5,748 nt of DNA, taken from NCBI GenBank assembly GCA_025356915.1, contig JANXQG010000640.1:1-5748 (forward strand), given 5' to 3'. The position numbers and the translations under genes are program-made. This DNA comes from Planctomycetota bacterium (GTDB lineage Bacteria; Planctomycetota; Planctomycetia; Pirellulales; Thermoguttaceae). Under the pieces are notes generated by a model, which saw only the letters and a program-made list of their open reading frames with translations, was not told the DNA's origin and made no database searches. Shown one piece after another: positions 1 to 5,666 of the stretch; position 1 is the stretch's first letter; each line of letters starts with the position of its first letter.

Positions 1-77
1 CATGGGCGACCAAGCCCTGCGGAGGGACCGGATATCGCCGCCGCGCTGTTGGCTCGGATTGTATCGTTGCGCGTCAT
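1..77 (-). CDS. Possible start of a downstream gene (partial)
   Basis: An ATG three bases after the stop of the lipoprotein gene opens a frame that runs off the left edge without a stop. The first 25 residues (beginning MTRNDTIRANSAAAISGPSA) are Ala/Ser-rich and give no family clue. The tight spacing matches the rest of the operon. Against it, the upstream sequence holds only a weak AAGA-type ribosome binding site and 25 codons are too few for a coding test. A plus-strand frame also covers these bases but runs against the whole operon. Confidence 0.4.
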   Translation of the reverse strand, partial: MTRNDTIRANSAAAISGPSAGLGRP

Positions 78-80
78 ATA

Positions 81-644
81 TTATTTCTTATCAGCCCTGA
101 CAATAAGCTTGCTCGCGCCGTCTTCGATGACATGGAGATGCGAGGGGCTCCAAGACCATATCTTCTTCCACTTGTAGATCACCAGCGCAACCAGAGACAG
201 GATGCTGGCAAGCCAGAGGTGAATGCCGATCCAGGTCAAAAGCAGTCCAGTCAGGATGGCCACGCCTCCGCTTTCTAGCACGAGATTCGCCAGTCCCGTG
301 CCACCGTAATGCGTGATGAACCCCACGACCGGGTTGCTTGCGGCAGCGAATGCCAGCAAGATCCTGGAGAAAATACCCGCAGCCAGGGCGATGCCTCCGA
401 CCCAGCACAGCAGGGTGCCGATGGTGACCAGCTGGTCCCCCGTGTTGTGGGCGGTGCCGGCCACCGACCCCTCAACCGGGTGGGCGGGAGCCGCGACAGC
501 CACGGCTGGCGGGGTCACGACATCGGCCAGCTTGGCGGGCGCGGCAAGGGCCTGGGAAGGCGGTTTCCCGGCCTCCTGGCGGGCTTCGGGGGCCGGGGAG
601 CCGCAGGAGGCCAGGAAGAGGAAAAGGAAGAGGACGCTACGCAT
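81..644 (-). CDS. Lipoprotein with several membrane helices, function unknown
   Basis: This 187-residue protein starts with a clear lipoprotein signal peptide: MRSVLFLFLFLASC, with lipobox LASC and lipid-anchored Cys14. A Pro/Ala-rich linker (15-66) follows, then hydrophobic segments at about 72-92 and 94-110, and a long one at 126-158 that could be one or two helices. The end is basic and probably cytoplasmic (KWKKIWSWSP, then a polar tail to 187). A lipid anchor combined with integral helices is uncommon and argues for retention in the inner membrane. The ATG at 644 is chosen because the signal peptide begins there; the frame stays open further upstream inside the preceding gene. AGGT lies about ten bases before it. 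With the overlapping membrane/coiled-coil gene it may form a lysis or envelope-modifying pair. No family is recognised. Confidence 0.75.
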   Translation of the reverse strand: MRSVLFLFLFLASCGSPAPEARQEAGKPPSQALAAPAKLADVVTPPAVAVAAPAHPVEGSVAGTAHNTGDQLVTIGTLLCWVGGIALAAGIFSRILLAFAAASNPVVGFITHYGGTGLANLVLESGGVAILTGLLLTWIGIHLWLASILSLVALVIYKWKKIWSWSPSHLHVIEDGASKLIVRADKK

Positions 645-1068
645 GAGATTGATACCTGTCGGTGGTGGGCTTCGGAGGGTCGGCGGGAATCTCAGCGCTT
701 GAGGGGGTCCGTTGCGGGATTGGATGGGGCTCCATATCACGCATGCAAGGACGTAGGTTGATGGAGTCGCAGAGCCGACGCATCACAGCAAGGGCGGTGC
801 GAGTAACCTCGTTGGTTTCCTTGGTCGCCGCGCTCCAGTTGACCGCGATGTTCTTGAGCGTGTGGCCATACTCGTCGGATCGACGGATGCGATCCTGCTC
901 CAGTTCGTTCACCTTGTCCGTCAAGCGGTTGACAATGCGCTCCAACGTACCGATGCGGTCGGTATAGGCTTTCACCAGTTGCGCGTTCTGTCGCATGATT
1001 GCCCATAGCAGCAACGCACAGAGCGCGATGGGGAAGCCGAACTCTTTTAGGATAGTGATGATGTCCAT
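637..1068 (-). CDS. Small membrane protein with coiled coil (holin-like or i-spanin-like)
   Basis: This 143-residue protein has one N-terminal membrane helix (about residues 10-26, EFGFPIALCALLLWAIM), then a coiled coil with heptad-like hydrophobic spacing (27-63, including DRIGTLERIVNRLTDKVNELEQD), a second helical region (64-105), and a Pro-rich, probably flexible C-terminus (114-136). Two readings fit. Small phage holins of the BhlA/UviB type begin with a very similar short N-terminus, one helix and a charged coiled coil. Inner-membrane spanins (Rz-like) also have an N-terminal helix followed by a periplasmic coiled coil. Basic residues follow the helix (RQNAQLVK), which slightly favours a cytoplasmic C-terminus and so the holin reading. 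The next gene, a lipoprotein, overlaps its end by eight bases, which recalls spanin gene pairs. The exact role is unresolved. Confidence 0.75.
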   Translation of the reverse strand: MDIITILKEFGFPIALCALLLWAIMRQNAQLVKAYTDRIGTLERIVNRLTDKVNELEQDRIRRSDEYGHTLKNIAVNWSAATKETNEVTRTALAVMRRLCDSINLRPCMRDMEPHPIPQRTPSSAEIPADPPKPTTDRYQSHA

Positions 1069-1071
1069 ATG

Positions 1072-1076
1072 CACCT
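1072..1076 (-). promoter_or_regulatory. Ribosome binding site deciding the start of the membrane/coiled-coil gene
   Basis: The minus strand reads AGGTG between the TAA stop of the LamG gene and the ATG at 1068. A GTG two codons further upstream (1074) overlaps this site and so is unlikely to be the start. Confidence 0.65.
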
Positions 1077-1077
1077 A

Positions 1078-1809
1078 TTATGGCGGGAAGGAGGTGGACG
1101 ACCAGAGGGTGGCGACCTCGGTCGGAGTCAGGGCGCGCATCCACGCCGCCCCGGTAGCTTGGCATTGTGCGTCTGGAGGCAGGGCGTCCTTGCCCACCAC
1201 GAAGTTGCCACCGTACTGGATCTGTTTCGGCGCGAATGATGTCTTGGTGTCGATAAGCGCACCGTCTATGTATAGCGCGAGGGTGTGGACACCGGTCCAG
1301 TCGTGCACCATGACGGCCATGTGCCACGTATAGTCATTGTCGGGATAGCTGAGCGGAGCTGACGCGGGGGTGGGCTCTCCAGCGACTTGCGCGACGATGG
1401 ACGACAACGCGCCATTGTAGAACTTGGCATACCATGCTGGTTCCTCATAATCCGAAAACCAGATGAGACCCCCACTATTATCCCGGCGGCGGAACCAGAT
1501 GGCGAAACTCCAATCGTCCACGGGAACAGGCTGCGGAGGAATAAAGACAACCTGTTGATAGCCGGGAGGCGATTGGAGTGCAGCGAGTTGATACACTGGA
1601 CCGACATTGATCGGAACCTCTTCGGGGGTGCCACTATAGGGGACGATGTACGCGTCATCAAGTGGACCCGGAACACCTAATGGGAACGGTAGCATAGGGG
1701 TACCAACCGTGAGGAGGTAGTCCGTCGGACGGGTCAGCTTGTAGCGGCCTGCATCCAGGACTACGGTGACCTTCTTGGTTCCGGTCTCTTGGGCGGTTAC
1801 GTCAACCAT
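1078..1809 (-). CDS. LamG/concanavalin-A-like domain protein, candidate adhesin
   Basis: This 243-residue protein has an N-terminal part rich in Val and Pro (residues 1-95), perhaps an attachment region, and a C-terminal LamG-like jelly-roll domain (about 96-240). Signature pieces are DDWSFAIWFRRRDNSGGLIWFSD (98-120), a WYAKFYNG strand (126-133), the characteristic TWHMAVMVHDWTGVHTLALYIDGALIDTK (161-189) and a closing WMRALTPTEVATLWSS (223-238). Such domains bind sugars or proteins and are common in phage tail and fibre proteins, so surface binding is the likely role. No catalytic motif is seen. The ATG at 1809 is chosen because it lies at the end of the upstream gene (13-base overlap), whereas the longer frame from 1884 would overlap by 88 bases. 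The ribosome binding site is weak, so coupling to the BppU-like gene is likely. Confidence 0.78.
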   Translation of the reverse strand: MVDVTAQETGTKKVTVVLDAGRYKLTRPTDYLLTVGTPMLPFPLGVPGPLDDAYIVPYSGTPEEVPINVGPVYQLAALQSPPGYQQVVFIPPQPVPVDDWSFAIWFRRRDNSGGLIWFSDYEEPAWYAKFYNGALSSIVAQVAGEPTPASAPLSYPDNDYTWHMAVMVHDWTGVHTLALYIDGALIDTKTSFAPKQIQYGGNFVVGKDALPPDAQCQATGAAWMRALTPTEVATLWSSTSFPP

Positions 1810-2207
1810 GGTGCGCGATCCAGGAAGACCTTCCCCTCGCAATACCGGAACGTGAATCCGCCGTCCGTCACGTGGAGAATCCATCCCCCAAGTTCGAACG
1901 TCTGCGGCTCACGTCCCTTCCTGGGAGGGAAAGGAAGTGCGAGGGCCGCCGAGTCGGCAGCAGGGAACCTAACGTTGAACTCGCCGTTGGGGAGATCGAC
2001 CGGCTCGATGGTGAGCGGTATCTGTAGTGCCCCGGGTGACCATTGCAGGCTGAACCACGCGCTAATTGTGGCACCTGTAAGATCTAGATCTGTAGCGGGT
2101 GATCCCGTCTGCACCTTGATGGGCAGCGAGAAGTCTGCCCCCTGCTCAATCTGCACGTCGACTTGCGCGGGTCCGTATGGCTTACTCGCCGCCTTGATCA
2201 CGCTCAT
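1797..2207 (-). CDS. Baseplate-upper-protein-like (BppU N-domain-like) structural protein
   Basis: This 136-residue, beta-rich protein has the order of elements seen in phage proteins like the N-terminal domain of baseplate upper protein BppU and related Ig-like adaptors: an opening VDVQIEQGADFSLPIKVQTG (16-35), the signature DLTGATISAWFSL (42-54) corresponding to the common 'dLtG.t..a.ir' motif, an IPLTIEPVDLPNGEFNVRFPAADSAAL stretch (63-89) like the usual 't..d...G.f.v.lp', and a GGWILHVTDGGFTFRYCEGKVFL end (107-129) like '..d......g......eG...v'. Proteins of this kind often anchor a receptor-binding part, here perhaps the LamG protein encoded next. The ATG overlaps the previous stop (ATGA) and no clear ribosome binding site is seen, which suggests translational coupling. 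The family is recognised by pattern only. The role as an adaptor is inferred. Confidence 0.7.
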   Translation of the reverse strand: MSVIKAASKPYGPAQVDVQIEQGADFSLPIKVQTGSPATDLDLTGATISAWFSLQWSPGALQIPLTIEPVDLPNGEFNVRFPAADSAALALPFPPRKGREPQTFELGGWILHVTDGGFTFRYCEGKVFLDRAPWLT

Positions 2208-2650
2208 GGGGTTGCCCGAGGGGACTGCACGCTGACGAGGTACGCTGGCATCGGCGGTCCGCTGACGATGTGCGCATATGTGCTCGGAAAAGCGATGACG
2301 AAGGTCGGCCGGGGCTCGCCTAGGGCCATGCTGATTGCCCTGCGGGCGTGCTCATCCCGGGCTGCAGCGATGCACGCCGCGCCCGCGGGCGTCTTGAACA
2401 GTTTTGCTTTGCCCTCACGCGCTTTGATGCGCGCCCACCAGTGTTTGGCGTCCTCCATCTCGTCGATGAAGTCGTTGCGATAATACTTCGACCTCAAGAT
2501 GGGGTTGAACCGCTCCAGCAGGTCGCCGGCAGGGTCGTGCCCCTTCGCAGCTGGCGGCGGCTGCCATCCCCAGCGTTGGCCTTCGGGGCGGCTGCTGTCG
2601 TAGCATCCGCCGCAGAGCAGGGCGCAGACCAGAGCGAGGATGAAGCGCAT
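2204..2650 (-). CDS. Candidate lipoprotein of unknown function
   Basis: This 148-residue protein begins with a short basic end (MR), a hydrophobic stretch (FILALVCALL, residues 3-12) and a CGGC sequence. That is a signal-peptide-like region with a likely lipid-anchored Cys16. The lipobox is weak, because position -3 is Cys rather than the usual Leu, Val or Ala. The mature part starts with a Pro-rich, Trp-containing segment (21-34), then a charged helical region (LLERFNPILRSKYYRNDFIDEMEDAKHWW, 44-72), more basic and Ala-rich helix (74-110), and a final hydrophobic, Pro-containing region (113-148). I do not recognise a family. Its place between fibre-type genes suggests a late product exported to the host envelope. 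Superinfection exclusion or an accessory lysis role are possible but unproven. The stop overlaps the next start as ATGA. Confidence 0.72.
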   Translation of the reverse strand: MRFILALVCALLCGGCYDSSRPEGQRWGWQPPPAAKGHDPAGDLLERFNPILRSKYYRNDFIDEMEDAKHWWARIKAREGKAKLFKTPAGAACIAAARDEHARRAISMALGEPRPTFVIAFPSTYAHIVSGPPMPAYLVSVQSPRATP

Positions 2651-2656
2651 GATGGA

Positions 2657-2660
2657 TCCT
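2657..2660 (-). promoter_or_regulatory. Ribosome binding site of the 148-residue lipoprotein gene
   Basis: The minus strand reads AGGA six bases before the ATG at 2650 and overlaps the TAG stop of the fibre gene. It fixes the start at MRFILA, although the frame stays open for about 130 codons upstream inside the fibre gene. Confidence 0.75.
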
Positions 2661-3954
2661 ATGCGGCAGCGGGACGGAGGACGAGGTGCAGGTAGCGGGC
2701 CAGGGCATCGCGCTCGTATTGGGCCAAGCCGCCGGGTGTGCGGATGAGGCCGCCGAAGCCGCGACCGGCGCGGCTCGCAACGGTAGAGTGTCCGATATTT
2801 AGCCCGCTTGCGGCCTGGAAGTCGATCGCGCCTCCGGAGACGGGAACACCCGACAGCGCCGAGCCATATCCGGCGTCTATCGTGCGATTCAAGCGGCGAA
2901 GTGATTGCAAACAAAGAGTCGCACGACTCGGCAACGTGCGGGTGATGAGCTTCACATACGCGGACACGCCGTCGTATTCTGAGACAGACAGCAACGTTGC
3001 TGCGGCTCTGGTCGCCCCCGGGTACAATCCGCCAGCGAAAGCCTTGATCCACGTCTGATTCGCAATCCCCATATCACCGTCCGCGTACGGCTGCCAGTTC
3101 AGCATCGTCAATTCTTCGTCCTGCGTCAGCGCATTCGGCATCGTCCACGCGCAACTGTCTGCGGTGCGGGTGACGGCTGCGGCGGTCGTGGGAACGTACA
3201 GAGCAGCTCCGGCGGTCAGGGATGGGATCGCCTCGAACTGCATTCCCCATAGAAGGATATCAGCGGAGTCAGACGTGCCTGCTGCACCGCGTAGCCATAT
3301 CCGGAATTTCGCAAAAGTCCCGGCTGCGGTACCGGGTAAAATAAACCGCTTCCAGGTCGGCGTGATGCTAAGGTTATCTTGAGCGAGGTTTGCGAACTCA
3401 TCCGAGATCTGGATAACTTTCGTGGACGCGTCGTTAGTCCGCGCCCAAAATGATAAACCGTAGGTGCTGCTGCTAATGACCGGATATAGGAGGGTGCTAC
3501 GAAGGCGTGACCAGTCCCCGCCCGTAGATCCGCCATTAAGAGCATACCGGATACGCGCCGCCGTCATGTCCCCGATAGGCGACAGGGCATAATTATCGGT
3601 AACCGTTGGGACGGACGCGACACCATCGGCTTCCCTGAGCCAATCGGCGCCAGAGAACGCTTGCGATTGTATGACGCTATTCGTGATCTGATCCCACGCG
3701 CCGAACACCGGCAGCGCCAGCCCGCCGGGCAGGTAGTGCGTTCCAAAGTGCGGGCTGCTGCGGACCACACCGTCCCAGGGCGAGATCGAGTCGCCGACGC
3801 CGCCGGTCAGGGCCATGCTGCCGTCGCGGCCGGCGATCTGAGAGCGGGCGAAGATGTTGCGGATAATCGCAGCATCGCCCGTCATAAATCGGAACGAACC
3901 AAGTCCACGATAGAGGTATCGCTCTATCGCCCTACCGACAGGAAGGTGATTCAC
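2659..3954 (-). CDS. Fibre or spike protein with carbohydrate-binding-like domain
   Basis: This 431-residue protein is a likely virion fibre or spike. Residues 90-270 show the pattern of a beta-sandwich domain seen in many phage head-spike and tail-fibre proteins and related to carbohydrate-binding modules: a first segment around SGADWLREADGVASVPTVTDNYALSPIGDMTAARI (101-135), a TYGLSFWARTN strand (164-174), a PTWKRFILPG strand (199-208), and a closing LLWGMQFEAI...YVPTTAAAVTRTADSCAW (234-270). The last 160 residues hold more beta-rich sequence, and a C-terminal AQYERDALARYLHLVL helix (411-426) of the kind found after LamG-like folds. The start codon is GTG and overlaps the previous stop as GTGA, with GAGG a few bases upstream; the next in-frame ATG (3885) lacks a ribosome binding site. 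No hydrolase or lyase motif is seen. Whether it sits on head or tail is unknown. Confidence 0.8.
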   Translation of the reverse strand: MNHLPVGRAIERYLYRGLGSFRFMTGDAAIIRNIFARSQIAGRDGSMALTGGVGDSISPWDGVVRSSPHFGTHYLPGGLALPVFGAWDQITNSVIQSQAFSGADWLREADGVASVPTVTDNYALSPIGDMTAARIRYALNGGSTGGDWSRLRSTLLYPVISSSTYGLSFWARTNDASTKVIQISDEFANLAQDNLSITPTWKRFILPGTAAGTFAKFRIWLRGAAGTSDSADILLWGMQFEAIPSLTAGAALYVPTTAAAVTRTADSCAWTMPNALTQDEELTMLNWQPYADGDMGIANQTWIKAFAGGLYPGATRAAATLLSVSEYDGVSAYVKLITRTLPSRATLCLQSLRRLNRTIDAGYGSALSGVPVSGGAIDFQAASGLNIGHSTVASRAGRGFGGLIRTPGGLAQYERDALARYLHLVLRPAAA

Positions 3955-4214
3955 GCAACCTCAACCTTGGCGTTCGTAAGCGAGGTCGACCCGAGGGCGA
4001 CAACTCTCACATACCAGTTAACCGGGATGGTGATAGGAGTTACGCCGAGGGCGAACATGGGGACTGTCGCCGGGGCGAAGACTACGTCGTCGGCGCTCGC
4101 CTCCAGCACGATGCTGGCGCCAGCGAGTACTTTGCCGACCAAACATGCCGAGGGTGGGGCGGTCAACCGCTGACTCGCGCTCGCGCCATTGGACGTGACA
4201 GTAAACGATGCCAT
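3951..4214 (-). CDS. Small beta-rich virion-type protein, function unknown
   Basis: This 87-residue protein has alternating hydrophobic and small polar residues, few charged residues, and no helix-forming stretches, membrane segment or signal peptide. The layout (FTVTSNGASASQRLTAPP, then GKVLAGASIVLEASADDVVFAP at 27-48, then TIPVNWYVRVVALGSTS at 62-78) resembles small beta-sandwich proteins common in phage structural modules, where a '.vtLeas.Dg..' strand pair is followed by a '..vRv' strand. It sits between the capsid gene and a fibre gene, and its stop overlaps the next start in a GTGA. It may therefore be a second decoration protein, or a base or adaptor that joins the fibre to the head. 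This role is an inference. The start follows from a GGAG site with six-base spacing. Confidence 0.72.
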   Translation of the reverse strand: MASFTVTSNGASASQRLTAPPSACLVGKVLAGASIVLEASADDVVFAPATVPMFALGVTPITIPVNWYVRVVALGSTSLTNAKVEVA

Positions 4215-4220
4215 GGGAGT

Positions 4221-4224
4221 CTCC
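4221..4224 (-). promoter_or_regulatory. Ribosome binding site of the 87-residue gene
   Basis: The minus strand reads GGAG six bases before the ATG at 4214. It selects the MASFTV start over the in-frame ATG at 4274, which would run the coding region through the GC hairpin. Confidence 0.7.
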
Positions 4225-4238
4225 GTGAGTGGTTGAAC

Positions 4239-4268
4239 GGGAGGGGGAGCCTGTGGCCTCCCCCGCCC
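4239..4268 (-). terminator. Strong GC hairpin after the capsid gene (attenuator or RNA-protecting stem)
   Basis: Read on the minus strand, GGGCGGGGGAG (4268-4258) can pair with CUCCCCCUCCC (4249-4239). This gives ten Watson-Crick pairs plus one C-U mismatch, extended by two inner G-C pairs around an ACA loop. The hairpin begins 13 bases after the capsid stop codon and ends 24 bases before the next ATG. No T-tract follows on either strand, so it is not a classic intrinsic terminator. It may be a leaky attenuator or a 3' stem that protects the capsid mRNA, letting capsid be made in excess over the genes that follow. The structure is seen in the sequence; the role is inferred. Confidence 0.6.
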
Positions 4269-4281
4269 TATCAACTACTAA

Positions 4282-5304
4282 TCAGAGGCTCTTGATCAAC
4301 GCGCCAGCGTTGGGCAGGAGGATCTGCATGTCGATATACTCGCGAGCACGCAGAACGTCAGTGTTGTTCTGCGGCAGCGGGTACTGCTCGATCATCAGCG
4401 CACGGAGAGCGTCGAGGACGTTCATCGTGGTGAGGTCGTTGAAGGTCGACGCCAGGTCGTACACGAAGGTACGGCCCAGGGCGACTTCGCGGACATCGTT
4501 GGCGTTCTTCGCCTTGCGGAAGACCAGGGCGTAGGTCGCGGGCCAGATGAAAGTAAGGTTCTTGTTGGCCGAACCTTCCTGGTTCTGGTCGTACACGCCG
4601 GGAGCGACGATGATCTCGTCCAGCCCGAAGAGCATGCACAGGCTGGAGATCGGGATCTCCAACTGGACAGCAGCAGCGCCATTGGCAGAACCGTAGCCGA
4701 AGTTGTTTCGGACAGCGGTGCGGATCTGCTGATTGGTGCAGATGTTGACGTACAACTGGTACGAGATCAGCATCGCGTTGGCCGGCTGGCCGGTCTGAAG
4801 TGCGACGTTAAGCTTCGCCTGCATCACGTCCTTGAGCGGGTCGCCCGTGGACGTTGAGCCCCCCGACCACGCGGCCGAGGCAGTGACGAGGGTGCTGGCG
4901 AAGATGCTCTCGCCGCCGGCCGAAAAGAGCGTTTGCGCCAGAGCATAGTCACGCGCACGCAGGACGATATGCACGAGTTTCCTCGTGATCACTTCCTGGG
5001 TGTAGTCGCGACCCATGATCTCGTAATCCTCGAAGGACAGTGGCTCTTCCACGCCTGCTTCCGAGCAGGAGTAGTTGTTCTGGCCGAGCTTGCTCTGGAT
5101 CTGCGCGAACCCGGTCTTGGGCGCGTGCTTGATCGAGAGGGCCTGGGCATCCGAGAAGAGGAAGGACGGGATAGCGCCATACCTCTTCTGGACGACCAAG
5201 GTCGGCAGAACTTTGTGGGTGACATACGCCTCTTCCGGCATCCCTTCCTGGAGGATGGGGCCGAGAAGGTCAAGGCGCGGGGTTGCAGTTCCGGTGTTGA
5301 TCAT
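4282..5304 (-). CDS. Major capsid protein
   Basis: This 340-residue protein is the likely main shell subunit of the phage head. Its length is typical of major capsid proteins that follow a small cement protein. Recognisable traits are an N-terminal arm with charged and hydrophobic blocks (residues 11-50), a long helix-like ITRKLVHIVLRARDYALAQTLF stretch (about 106-127) matching the spine-helix region of such proteins, a TGQPANAMLISYQLYVNI segment (171-188) like the common 'G.PN..lis...' motif, a FGLDEIIVAPG strand (226-236), an IWPATYALVFRKA segment (253-265), and a C-terminal REYIDMQILLPNAGALI (321-337) as in many capsid proteins. The HK97 fold is inferred from these traits and from gene order. 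No strong Shine-Dalgarno site is seen; the 13-base gap suggests coupling to the cement gene. A GC hairpin follows the TGA stop. Confidence 0.88.
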   Translation of the reverse strand: MINTGTATPRLDLLGPILQEGMPEEAYVTHKVLPTLVVQKRYGAIPSFLFSDAQALSIKHAPKTGFAQIQSKLGQNNYSCSEAGVEEPLSFEDYEIMGRDYTQEVITRKLVHIVLRARDYALAQTLFSAGGESIFASTLVTASAAWSGGSTSTGDPLKDVMQAKLNVALQTGQPANAMLISYQLYVNICTNQQIRTAVRNNFGYGSANGAAAVQLEIPISSLCMLFGLDEIIVAPGVYDQNQEGSANKNLTFIWPATYALVFRKAKNANDVREVALGRTFVYDLASTFNDLTTMNVLDALRALMIEQYPLPQNNTDVLRAREYIDMQILLPNAGALIKSL

Positions 5305-5317
5305 GGTAGTTGTGCTT

Positions 5318-5665
5318 TCAGGCGACGAGGGGCTTGATCTGAATCGTGACCCCGGCCCCCGAAGCGGCCTCCAGGGCGCGACCGATCAACGCGTTGGTAT
5401 TGGTGAGGCCCACCTGGCCGCTGGCAGCCTTGTAGACGAGCGCACCGGAAGTGATGGCCTCGGCCGCCATCATAATGGCCGTGCCGGACGAGAAGAAGCG
5501 CAGGGGAATCTGCTCGCCGATGGCGGCGGGCTGCTGGGCCACGCCAATCCAGTCCTGCACGGCGTCGGCTCCGCAGAGCGTTCCGTCGTACTTGACCAAG
5601 GTCCGCGAACCGATGGCGGCGGTGGCCTTGAGCGCCATGCCGGGAGTGTTGACTTGCGTGCTCAT
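5318..5665 (-). CDS. Capsid cement (decoration) protein, DUF2190-like
   Basis: This 115-residue protein would bind the outside of the phage head and stabilise the expanded capsid lattice. The sequence shows the small, Gly/Ala-rich, beta-rich layout of the DUF2190 capsid cement family: an N-terminal GMALKATAAIGSRTLVK stretch, a central WIGVAQQPAAIGEQIPLRF segment (residues 39-58), an ITSGALVYKAASGQVG turn (71-86), and a final IGRALEAASGAGVTIQIKP strand (94-112). The start at MSTQVN is chosen because a good TGAGGA site precedes it and because the longer open frame would overlap the upstream gene by more than 50 bases. It lies directly before the major capsid gene with a 13-base gap, the usual order for a decoration protein. 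The family call comes from pattern and context; no homology search was made. Confidence 0.85.
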   Translation of the reverse strand: MSTQVNTPGMALKATAAIGSRTLVKYDGTLCGADAVQDWIGVAQQPAAIGEQIPLRFFSSGTAIMMAAEAITSGALVYKAASGQVGLTNTNALIGRALEAASGAGVTIQIKPLVA

Positions 5666-5666
5666 G

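Noticed and set aside
1..99. A plus-strand frame starting with ATG at position 2.
   Set aside because: It is short, ends at a TGA around position 99, runs against the operon direction, and has no family resemblance.
309..761. A long plus-strand open frame of about 150 codons across the lipoprotein gene.
   Set aside because: It is antisense to a protein with a clear signal peptide and membrane helices, its translation is rich in Gly, Arg and Asp typical of antisense GC-rich DNA, and no ribosome binding site or family pattern was found.
1078..1809. A diversity-generating retroelement target in the LamG or fibre gene.
   Set aside because: The domains are LamG/carbohydrate-binding-like rather than the C-type lectin fold usual for such targets, and no reverse transcriptase gene or template repeat is seen in the window.
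2080..2091. A perfect 12-base palindrome made of two adjacent AGATCT units.
   Set aside because: It falls inside the BppU-like coding region and encodes the Asp-Leu-Asp-Leu part of the conserved DLTG region. No second copy or other operator feature was seen, so chance from codon use is the simpler reading.
2651..3052. An upstream extension of the 148-residue lipoprotein frame inside the fibre gene.
   Set aside because: The translation is Arg/Pro-rich shadow sequence, while the internal ATG at 2650 has a good ribosome binding site and begins a signal-peptide-like region.
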